Source of the DNA: Thermoplasmata archaeon
GTDB taxonomy: Archaea > Thermoplasmatota > Thermoplasmata > SG8-5 > JAGLSY01
Assembly: GCA_023137005.1 (NCBI GenBank)
Contig: JAGLQE010000096.1
Location: forward strand, 1 to 7,905
DNA length: 7,905 bases
Direction: 5' to 3'
In this document: positions 1 to 6,500 of the stretch, one piece after another
Layout of the letters: every line of letters starts with the position of its first letter
Numbering within the stretch: the first letter of the stretch is position 1
Position numbers and translations under genes: made by a program
The notes under the pieces: model-generated
What the model was told of the DNA's origin: nothing
Databases searched by the model: none
The model's input: the letters and a program-made list of their open reading frames with translations, nothing else

Positions 1-110
1 GATCACGCCTTGCGCTTATATGCGAAGCCGATTCATGTAACCTAGATGTAGGATTTATTGTGTATCCTAGAATATTGTAATTTTATGATCGTTAATAATT
101 ATCTGGCCAC
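1..110. other. Non-coding upstream flank, nothing firmly assignable
   Basis: I see no supported gene here. All three + frames are open from base 1 but close early (stops at 38-40, 43-45 and 78-80), so a short C-terminal tail of an upstream gene cannot be excluded; none of the three short peptides is recognisable. A weak inverted repeat (TAGGAT at 49-54, ATCCTA at 64-69, 9-base loop) could be the end of an upstream transcript. No tRNA-like fold was seen. Confidence 0.3.
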
Positions 111-120
111 ATATATTTAA
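111..120 (+). promoter_or_regulatory. Alternative TATA-box-like element upstream of gene 1
   Basis: The sequence ATATATTTAA lies in an AT-rich stretch. If used as an archaeal TATA box it would place transcription start near 140 and give a leader of roughly 90 bases before the chosen ATG at 234. It competes with the element at 159-167, and sequence alone does not decide between them. Confidence 0.3.
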
Positions 121-158
121 TACAATAAATATAACAAGTAGCAATGCTAACAGCATAA

Positions 159-167
159 TTTATAAAT
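159..167 (+). promoter_or_regulatory. Likely TATA box of gene 1
   Basis: TTTATAAAT matches the archaeal TATA consensus. Archaeal transcription usually starts about 25 bases downstream, here near 187-192, leaving about 45 bases of leader before ATG 234. The element abuts the in-frame ATG at 168, which argues that 168 is upstream of the transcript and is not the start codon. It sits inside a dyad: GCATA at 153-157 and TATGC at 167-171. Confidence 0.45.
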
Positions 168-219
168 ATGCATTGTTGTAATACATGCGTATATTATAAG
201 CTCGGGGTGGAGGAGCTTT

Positions 220-237
220 GTGGAGGAATCTATATGA
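220..237 (+). other. Possible five-codon upstream ORF overlapping the gene 1 start
   Basis: GTG at 220 follows a GGAGG (209-213) by 6 bases and reads five codons to a TGA at 235-237, which overlaps the gene 1 start as ATGA. The leader repeats GTGGAGGA at 207-214 and 220-227, so there are two Shine-Dalgarno sites 13 bases apart, one suited to this ORF and one to ATG 234. An ORF this short can arise by chance, but the small ORF before gene 3 has the same arrangement. Confidence 0.2.
222..226 (+). promoter_or_regulatory. Ribosome binding site that decides the gene 1 start
   Basis: GGAGG lies 7 bases before ATG 234, ideal spacing. The longer reading from ATG 168 adds a cysteine-rich, non-signal-like stretch of 22 residues, has no Shine-Dalgarno site and collides with the TATA box. 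Starting at 234 puts a standard signal peptide at the N-terminus. Confidence 0.7.
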
Positions 238-2690
238 ATGTTCCAAAGCAGGTGATCAGCATATTGCTTGTCGCCTCTATAATGTGTGCCAGTATTGCGA
301 TAGTGTCTCAGAATGTGAGTTCTCTCGATGTGGGTGGAGATATAATCTCAAATCTCGCATCGCTTCCTAACGGTGTCAAGATCAATGATGTGGCATGGAA
401 CACGAATGGCTCCATGGCAATGGCAGTTGGGTCCAATGATACTGGTGGGTCCAATGCCTTCTGGTACTATCCGAAGAACGATACATGGGTGGGGCTGGCT
501 CCCTATTGCATCGAAGTGGGAGGAGAATTCGTGTACGGACCGAGTGATGGTGCGAACCAAGGACCTTTCAATATTTTGAATGTGCCAGTTTATAATTACA
601 CATTCTTCTATGAAGATGGTGTATTCACAGAGATCGATGAGGGAGTGGATTACACCTTTGACCCAGTGACCGGGATCATCAATACTTTTTTACCAGTTCC
701 TGTTGGTACCAATCTCTTCTGCTGGTACAATTACTCGGCTAGAGAACTCTTTGGTGTGGATTACGATCACAATGCCAGTAAGTTCGGTGCAGTTGGGACA
801 AATCCAGATGCCAGCCAGTCAGCCGCTCTATACACAAACCCAGGAGACCCTCAATTCTACGAGATCTCAAAGAACAATGACTGGCCCTCGCAAGATCTAA
901 AAGACATCAAAGTAGATTGCTGGGGCAATATGCTGGTCGTGGGACCCAATGACTATGTTCGTTTCTTCAGGCTGAGCGATGATTCCTGGTATCAGGTAAG
1001 TGATGCTGATACTGGGGGCTGGGATTATGAGACCGTGGATTTCGAGGCAGAGAATAAGCGATTCTACCTGGCAGGGGGAAATGGTGGCGGAGGAGCAATA
1101 GCCTACACAGACCCTGTATCGACCGTGGATACCATACCAGCATGGCATCATGATTACGATACAGTTGCCAATATGACCCGATATCCCATCTTCAAGTCCA
1201 TAGCATGGAACAATGACCCCGCCAAATTCGGTGGAGGAAATTATGCATTATTGGTTGGGGAAAGCAATTTGACATTGATTATGCCCTTTGATGCACCCGG
1301 ACCTTCAATGAGTGGGGCTAAACTGCCCGGCATTGATCTGGCAGACATTGCCTTCGAGGAGCATTCCTGGAAGGTCGCCACTATAGTGGGATACAATTCA
1401 ACCTTCAACCTGGGTTACATCTTTCAGTTCAGCGCACCAGGCAGTGAACTGACCATGATCCATGGAGTTAATGGGGAACAATACTATTGTGTGGATTACC
1501 GACCCCCAAGCAGTCCGACCATAGGATTGGTAATAGGAGCTGGTAGTGTAAGTCAATTGAACCTCAATGCCTTTGATATCAATACCAAATTAACAGTTCT
1601 CACGGAACAGCCACATGTCTTCGACATCGATATGTGGGATGCCAGTGATGCCGGAGAAACTTCGCTTCTCAATTCCAGAGTGGATGTTCAGAACACCTAC
1701 ACCTTCTACACTGAATTGAATTACTCGGTTGGAGGGGTGGACAAGTTCTGGGACAATGCCAATGATATCCGGGTGAGCCTCTGGGGATGGTATGATGAGG
1801 GGAAGGTCGGACTTAACTCCGCGCCAGAACCTACCTGGGCCACGGCGGAGAACCGTACCAGACAGTTCAGCATATTGTGGGAAGAGGGTTTATCTGGTGT
1901 TCCAACACAGGGAACCGCCAATATGGTGTATCCGGTTGGAAGTCCAGGCACCGATGAATTCCTTCTGGACAGCTGGTGGATAGACCCCACTGGCTACGGG
2001 GTGGATGGCTTCACATGGCACATGTACTTCAATATCACCTTCAATAATCAGACCCGGGCCGCTGATGGCGATAATTTCGCCAATTTGGCTGCGGGAAATA
2101 TTAATGATCAGAACCTGGCCCTCAATGATCCGAATTCCTGGGATTTCAGGTTCCAGATATATGATCAGGTCTACCCAACGGCACTCAATGAGAGCCTGGA
2201 AGAGTTCGGAGTCTATAGATTTACCAATATCTCGGTATTGGGCAACCCAACTGGCAATGCCCCCCCTGGAACAAATGGCTATGCACTGGCCCCTCATAGT
2301 TTCATCAATTATTCTGCAAATATCCCGCACTACCTCAATGTCTCGATAAGTGACCTGGAGAGGATGGGAGGCGGAGGCACAATAATTGCGACAGAAGTGA
2401 GTGCCAATATAGTAAGCACCCTGGCCAATGATACCAATTCTCAGATGAACGGCACGGCTCAATATATCCTAGGTGCGGACACCGAGGTCGGTGTATGGGG
2501 GAACGCGTCCCTTGCAGCCCAATATTGGAGTATGCCGGCCCCGATGAATGGTACCTCGGCCCATGGGCCATGGGGCTCGGATTTCAATAATTTCGAAGCA
2601 ACCCAGATACAATGGTATATCGATGTCCCGGCTGCCACTCCAGAAGGAATGTATGAGACGACCATCACTTTCACGATAGGATACTATTGA
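234..2690 (+). CDS. Secreted seven-bladed beta-propeller protein with conserved C-terminal module
   Basis: The 818-residue product is probably extracellular; its function is unknown. Residues 1-30 form a Sec-type signal peptide (Lys5, then a hydrophobic core ILLVASIM). Residues 50-447 contain seven weak repeats with the pattern D-x-A-W...A-V-G, at about 50-88, 171-212, 221-256, 265-300, 320-353, 368-409 and 416-447, consistent with a seven-bladed beta-propeller. Between blades 1 and 2, residues 91-168 form an extra domain with FNILNVPV, EDGVFTE and DYTFDPVTG motifs, like the small beta-sandwich modules of surface and phage structural proteins. Residues 451-818 match the C-terminus of the next gene closely, for example an identical GSPGTDEFLLDSWW block at 569-582. 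No catalytic motif, C-terminal membrane helix, LPXTG or PGF-CTERM signal is visible. About 20 N-x-S/T sequons suit a glycosylated archaeal exoprotein. C18 lies in a poor lipobox context. The gene ends in tandem stops, TGA TAG. The ORF is secure, the propeller call is moderate, and the role is unassigned. Confidence 0.88.
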   Translation: MNVPKQVISILLVASIMCASIAIVSQNVSSLDVGGDIISNLASLPNGVKINDVAWNTNGSMAMAVGSNDTGGSNAFWYYPKNDTWVGLAPYCIEVGGEFVYGPSDGANQGPFNILNVPVYNYTFFYEDGVFTEIDEGVDYTFDPVTGIINTFLPVPVGTNLFCWYNYSARELFGVDYDHNASKFGAVGTNPDASQSAALYTNPGDPQFYEISKNNDWPSQDLKDIKVDCWGNMLVVGPNDYVRFFRLSDDSWYQVSDADTGGWDYETVDFEAENKRFYLAGGNGGGGAIAYTDPVSTVDTIPAWHHDYDTVANMTRYPIFKSIAWNNDPAKFGGGNYALLVGESNLTLIMPFDAPGPSMSGAKLPGIDLADIAFEEHSWKVATIVGYNSTFNLGYIFQFSAPGSELTMIHGVNGEQYYCVDYRPPSSPTIGLVIGAGSVSQLNLNAFDINTKLTVLTEQPHVFDIDMWDASDAGETSLLNSRVDVQNTYTFYTELNYSVGGVDKFWDNANDIRVSLWGWYDEGKVGLNSAPEPTWATAENRTRQFSILWEEGLSGVPTQGTANMVYPVGSPGTDEFLLDSWWIDPTGYGVDGFTWHMYFNITFNNQTRAADGDNFANLAAGNINDQNLALNDPNSWDFRFQIYDQVYPTALNESLEEFGVYRFTNISVLGNPTGNAPPGTNGYALAPHSFINYSANIPHYLNVSISDLERMGGGGTIIATEVSANIVSTLANDTNSQMNGTAQYILGADTEVGVWGNASLAAQYWSMPAPMNGTSAHGPWGSDFNNFEATQIQWYIDVPAATPEGMYETTITFTIGYY

Positions 2691-2732
2691 TAGGTGATTC
2701 TCATCATCGTGAATGGCAAAATCAGCTCATCG

Positions 2733-2775
2733 CACAATCGGATACTTCATATCCGATTGTGATTACTTAGTTTTT
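2733..2775 (+). terminator. Perfect hairpin plus T-run after gene 1
   Basis: CACAATCGGATA (2733-2744) and TATCCGATTGTG (2750-2761) form a perfect 12-bp stem with a 5-base CTTCA loop, followed by T5 at 2771-2775. It lies 42 bases after the gene 1 stop and just before the next TATA box, so it probably ends or protects the gene 1 transcript. Archaeal termination depends mainly on the T-run, and a role as a protein-binding operator for gene 2 is also possible. Confidence 0.5.
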
Positions 2776-2780
2776 ACCCA

Positions 2781-2790
2781 TTATATATAA
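2781..2790 (+). promoter_or_regulatory. TATA box of gene 2
   Basis: TTATATATAA is a strong, palindromic TATA element. Its centre is about 25 bases upstream of 2810, which predicts a leader of about 55 bases before ATG 2865. It probably drives gene 2, the small ORF and gene 3 as one transcript, since no promoter-like gap exists between those genes. Confidence 0.55.
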
Positions 2791-2803
2791 CCTTTATCCA
2801 AAC

Positions 2804-2817
2804 AGTATAACTATACT
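2804..2817. promoter_or_regulatory. Small dyad at the expected transcription start of gene 2
   Basis: AGTATA (2804-2809) and TATACT (2812-2817) are perfect inverted arms separated by AC. The dyad sits where transcription should begin from the TATA box at 2781-2790, a typical place for an archaeal repressor operator. Arms of six bases in AT-rich DNA are only weak evidence. Confidence 0.2.
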
Positions 2818-2850
2818 AAGCAACATACAAGCCTTATTCTCTAAATTACA

Positions 2851-2861
2851 GGGGAGTGAGG
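2851..2861 (+). promoter_or_regulatory. Ribosome binding site that decides the gene 2 start
   Basis: GGGGAGTGAGG resembles the full anti-Shine-Dalgarno complement and ends 3 bases before ATG 2865. The alternative GTG start at 2856, in the same frame, lies inside this site and would add only three residues, so ATG 2865 is preferred. Confidence 0.6.
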
Positions 2862-2864
2862 CAC

Positions 2865-5800
2865 ATGTTGAACAAGCGAATTGTAGCTTTGGGCTTAGCA
2901 ATGATAATGTTAGCCAGTATATTTTCTGGATTATCATTTATGACCAGCGCCGAAGATGTCGGTATGGATCCTATTGAGGATATCACAAGCGCACCTGCCC
3001 CCCAGTTAAATGATGTCGCATGGCATTCTGATGAGAATATTGCCGTTGCAGTTGGCAATGATTCCACCAATGGCTACATTTATAGATACGAGCCAGACAA
3101 TGATAATTGGGTGGTTTTGAAGAGCCAGTTGAATGATAAATATAAGAGTGTTACCAGGGTAGAGCCATGGGTCTTTTTGGATGATGTGGAAACTAATATT
3201 GGCTGGACCCTGAATAAATGGAGTGGGAACCTGAATTGGATGCGTGTGGATCCAAGTACTTTACCAACCCCTGGCAGTGGAAAGGCACATGGTCCGGCCT
3301 ATTCTGGGAGCATGATCTGGTGGTTAGGAAACACCACAATAGGAGATTATTCGGATGTAGCAATCACAAAGGCCAGCATGGTCTCCCCGGCCAAGCACAT
3401 CAATGATATATCCACCCAGGCCACACTCAGTTTCCAGCACTGGTTCGAGGTAGAGAACGGCGGTAGTTGGGATCAAATGAAAGTCCTTATCAGGAACACT
3501 ACAGGAGATACCAGCTGGAACCAGATAGCCTACTGGGACAGTGATAGCACACCCGTCACCAGCTGGAACCAAGAGGCAATAGATATTACCGGCTGGATAG
3601 GTAATGACGTACAACTGAACTTCACCTTTGATTCTTTGGACAATGCAGGGAATACCTTCTGTGGCTGGCATGTGGATGATATCCAGTTGGAATCCAATGG
3701 TGTGTTCATGGTCGTGGGAAGCCATGGTGTGGGCTCATATTCAGCTTTCACGACGGATGGGTACAGTGCACCAGTCTCTGTGACCAATCTTATGAGCTTT
3801 GATCTATGGGATGTGGTAGCGGGCCCGGATGGGACTGCTATCGCGGTTGGCGCGGCAGGGAAGGCTCTTCAGTGGTATGATGGGATCTGGTATCTTTTGA
3901 ATGGGCCAGGTGTCACAGACACACTGACTGGCATTGATTCCAATGATACGCATTTCTTCATCGTGGGATATGATGCCGCTAGCCAGGGTATTGGATACTT
4001 TTCTACATTTGCCAGTCTTGAGCAGGGAGACTACACAATGTGCAAGATCCCTGGAACGGTCAATCTAAAGCTCCAGGATATCGCATGGTCTGATAATGCC
4101 ATGGCAGGTGACGGAGCTGGCCTGGGCATAATAGCCGCGGATGGTAATTTACTGGGGCTCACTAACCCGGAGTATTGGGTGAAGAAAAGCCCGATGACCG
4201 TGCCCCCTGGTAGGAGAAACCAGGCCATGTCCTGGGATGCCGAACATAATCGTTTGATAATGTTCGGAGGGAATAGTGGTTCATATCTTAGAGATGTCTG
4301 GGCATACAATCTTGGTGATGATAATTGGCAAAATATGAATCCACCAGTTGGACCCGCAATTCGAGAATATCCTATGATGGTATATGATTCAATTGACAAG
4401 GTCCATATAATGTTCGGAGGCATGGGAGCAAGTAGGTATGGCGATACATGGGCTTATGATTACAATTTGAATCAATGGATGGAAATGACCCCCGCGTCTT
4501 CCCCGCCAGCAAGGACAGAGCACATGATGGTATATGATGAATTGAATGACAAGGTCATACTATTTGGTGGAAAGGGAGCTAGCGGCAACCTGGATGATAC
4601 GTGGGCTTACGATTATGGGACGAACACATGGACGAACATGACCCCTGGTATTCCAATTAGCCCACAGAAGAGATTCCTGGGAGGTATGAACTATGATTCG
4701 CTGAACCGAAGGGTCATACTTTTCGGCGGCTGGGATTCGGCTTCCTTCAGCGACACATGGGCTTATGATTATCAAGCTAATACATGGACAAATATGAATC
4801 CTGCCTCCCCGCCAACAGGCAGGGATAGATTTACCATGACATTTGACAAGATGGTGAACAGATCCGTGATCTATGGAGGATGGAGTGGTGGAGGGATCGA
4901 AGATGATACCTGGACATACAACTATGGGACCAATACCTGGGAATTGATGGTCACCCCCACCCACCCAACTGTAGGATATGATGGTTCAATAGCCTACACA
5001 GATTATGGGATCATAGTCCTGTTCGGGGGTCATCTTCTTGCCACAGATGATGAGACCTGGTGGTGCAGATTGAATCTAGATCCATGGGGCGAGCCATCTA
5101 GCAATACGAATGGAGAGGACTTCACTGCCGTTGCTTGGGATAATGCTGGAACAACTGCCATTGCTATTGGTCACGATGCCTCATCCGCGGTCCTTTATTC
5201 ATATCATGCAGGGAATCAGGATGTTTCCAAATTACAGGATCAGAATGGAGTTCTGACTGGCCATGAATTATACGGGGTATCATTCCGACCACTGGAGCTG
5301 GGTGCGGAATACGCCATGGTGACTGGTGCCAGTGCAATGAAGATATGGACCAATGCCTTTGATGATAAGACGACCATAACCGTGAATGTGGACAGCCCCC
5401 ACATATTTGACCATGGTCTATGGAAGACCTTGGATGGTATGTACTCCACAAGTAAGCTTGACACCCAATTGGACATCGATACGACCTACACATTCTACGC
5501 CGAGGTGAACTACACTATTGGTGGGATCGATCAACTCCAAAATCTGGATGCAAAAGAGCGCATAGAGGTCATGGCCTGGTACGATGAAGGAAAACTACTC
5601 GGATCCAATCCTGAACCCTCCTGGCTGACCCCGGATAATCGTACCAGGCAGTTCAGATTAACATGGGTAGAGGGGCTATTGGGTACTTTCCCATCGAGTG
5701 CTAATATGAATTCACCCACAGGGAGCCCCGGTACTGATGAGTTCCTCCTCGATAGTTGGTGGATGGACCCATCTGGATATGGTGCAGATAGCAATACAAG

Positions 5801-6488
5801 ACGTTTCTTCTTCAATGTCACCCTCGGCCCCCAAACATGGGCGGCTGATGGCAATGGATTTGGCAATGGGATAGGAAGTCCATATTATGATAAGGCTCAG
5901 GCATTGAATGATCCGGATTCGTGGGACTTCAGAATAAGGATATTCGACAATGATTTCGTGAATTCCGCAAACCTGTCATTCGGAGAGTTCGGGGTGTTCA
6001 GGTACACGAACATCACGGCAACTGGTAACCCTGGTGCCAATGCCCCCCCAGGTGCGGTCAATGCACCCCTGGGCCCTCAGAGTCTTATCACTTATTCGGC
6101 CAATGTGCCGTATTATGTCAATGCCTCGATAGGAGATCTGATGAGGGTTGGGGGCGGTGGAAGCATACCTGCTTCGAGCATAAATATCAGTTTGCAAAAT
6201 GATAGCGGGATAAATCTGGATTTATACTCCGAAATAAATGGAGATTATTGGGTAAATGGTAAAGCTTTCCCGGGCGCGGGTGTAAGTAATGGCCTGTGCG
6301 TGTGGGGCAATCGATCCCAGGCGACGACGATCATTCCAGCACCCAAGAACGGGACCACGGCCCACGGGCCTTGGGGTTCGGACTTCAATAGCATGGGTGT
6401 GACGAACATCAACTGGTGGGCCAATGTGCCTGGAGCCACGGCAGAAGGGATCTACGTGGCGAGTGTGACATTTACAATAGAATACTAA
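2865..6488 (+). CDS. Large secreted protein: beta-propeller with jelly-roll and Kelch inserts, plus C-terminal module
   Basis: The 1207-residue product is probably extracellular, and its function is unknown. Residues 1-29 form a signal peptide (Lys4-Arg5, hydrophobic core, likely cleavage after TSA). The host propeller resembles gene 1, with blades near 48-85, 94-100 plus 279-306, 313-346, 353-388, 402-442, 752-791 and 801-832. Blade 2 is split by a jelly roll at about 101-277: FLDDVE near the start, a SFQHWFEVE strand, and the closing GWHVDDI typical of MAM and immune-inhibitor-A-like modules. Residues 443-740 form a six-blade Kelch propeller with FGG or YGG doublets at 467, 517, 567, 620, 670 and 720, and DTWAYD/NTWTNM strands, inserted between host blades 5 and 6. 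Residues 835-1207 match the gene 1 C-terminus. Seventeen sequons are present, ten of them in that module. No enzyme motif or C-terminal anchor is visible. Such folds usually bind proteins or glycans; that role is inference. It is likely the first gene of an operon with the small ORF and gene 3. Confidence 0.9.
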   Translation: MLNKRIVALGLAMIMLASIFSGLSFMTSAEDVGMDPIEDITSAPAPQLNDVAWHSDENIAVAVGNDSTNGYIYRYEPDNDNWVVLKSQLNDKYKSVTRVEPWVFLDDVETNIGWTLNKWSGNLNWMRVDPSTLPTPGSGKAHGPAYSGSMIWWLGNTTIGDYSDVAITKASMVSPAKHINDISTQATLSFQHWFEVENGGSWDQMKVLIRNTTGDTSWNQIAYWDSDSTPVTSWNQEAIDITGWIGNDVQLNFTFDSLDNAGNTFCGWHVDDIQLESNGVFMVVGSHGVGSYSAFTTDGYSAPVSVTNLMSFDLWDVVAGPDGTAIAVGAAGKALQWYDGIWYLLNGPGVTDTLTGIDSNDTHFFIVGYDAASQGIGYFSTFASLEQGDYTMCKIPGTVNLKLQDIAWSDNAMAGDGAGLGIIAADGNLLGLTNPEYWVKKSPMTVPPGRRNQAMSWDAEHNRLIMFGGNSGSYLRDVWAYNLGDDNWQNMNPPVGPAIREYPMMVYDSIDKVHIMFGGMGASRYGDTWAYDYNLNQWMEMTPASSPPARTEHMMVYDELNDKVILFGGKGASGNLDDTWAYDYGTNTWTNMTPGIPISPQKRFLGGMNYDSLNRRVILFGGWDSASFSDTWAYDYQANTWTNMNPASPPTGRDRFTMTFDKMVNRSVIYGGWSGGGIEDDTWTYNYGTNTWELMVTPTHPTVGYDGSIAYTDYGIIVLFGGHLLATDDETWWCRLNLDPWGEPSSNTNGEDFTAVAWDNAGTTAIAIGHDASSAVLYSYHAGNQDVSKLQDQNGVLTGHELYGVSFRPLELGAEYAMVTGASAMKIWTNAFDDKTTITVNVDSPHIFDHGLWKTLDGMYSTSKLDTQLDIDTTYTFYAEVNYTIGGIDQLQNLDAKERIEVMAWYDEGKLLGSNPEPSWLTPDNRTRQFRLTWVEGLLGTFPSSANMNSPTGSPGTDEFLLDSWWMDPSGYGADSNTRRFFFNVTLGPQTWAADGNGFGNGIGSPYYDKAQALNDPDSWDFRIRIFDNDFVNSANLSFGEFGVFRYTNITATGNPGANAPPGAVNAPLGPQSLITYSANVPYYVNASIGDLMRVGGGGSIPASSINISLQNDSGINLDLYSEINGDYWVNGKAFPGAGVSNGLCVWGNRSQATTIIPAPKNGTTAHGPWGSDFNSMGVTNINWWANVPGATAEGIYVASVTFTIEY
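4191..5084 (+). repeat. Six Kelch repeats inside gene 2
   Basis: Six consecutive units of about 50 codons (doublet spacings 50, 50, 53, 50 and 50 residues) carry the Kelch signature: hydrophobics, then [FY]GG, then a D-[TV]-W-x-Y strand and N-x-W. Linkers such as TPASSPPAR and NPASPPTGR separate the blades. DNA identity is still visible between blades: a 17-base string is shared exactly by blade 2 (4446-4462) and blade 4 (4755-4771). Six blades are enough to close one propeller. Confidence 0.85.
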
Positions 6489-6493
6489 GGAGG
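6487..6493 (+). promoter_or_regulatory. Strong ribosome binding site for the small ORF
   Basis: AAGGAGG overlaps the TAA stop of gene 2 and ends 7 bases before ATG 6501. It is the strongest Shine-Dalgarno match in the window and is too far from ATG 6566 to serve gene 3, so it supports translation of the small ORF. Confidence 0.6.
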
Positions 6494-6500
6494 CTGAAAA

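Noticed and set aside
1..80. C-terminal tail of an upstream gene
   Set aside because: All three + frames are open from base 1 for only 12 to 25 codons, and none gives a recognisable peptide, so choosing one would be a guess.
168..233. Longer N-terminus for gene 1 from ATG 168
   Set aside because: It has no Shine-Dalgarno site, overlaps the likely TATA box, and adds a stretch unlike a signal peptide; ATG 234 has an ideal GGAGG and begins a normal signal peptide.
276..299. Lipobox at C18 of the gene 1 product
   Set aside because: The residues before the cysteine (SIM) do not fit the usual small residue at -1 or the L-[AS]-[GA]-C pattern.
1890..2462. 190-codon open frame on the minus strand
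   Set aside because: It lies entirely inside gene 1, whose frame is supported by paralogue conservation; its translation shows no domain and it is a codon-composition shadow.
4560..4964. 134-codon open frame on the minus strand within the Kelch region
   Set aside because: It is opposite clear Kelch repeats and mirrors their repetitive codons; no family features.
4191..5084. Kelch region as a CRISPR-like or non-coding repeat array
   Set aside because: Repeats are in frame, about 150 bases long, degenerate at silent sites and match the Kelch protein motif.
5164..5493. 109-codon minus-strand frame rich in Ser, His and Trp
   Set aside because: Low-plausibility composition and complete overlap with the conserved gene 2 coding sequence.
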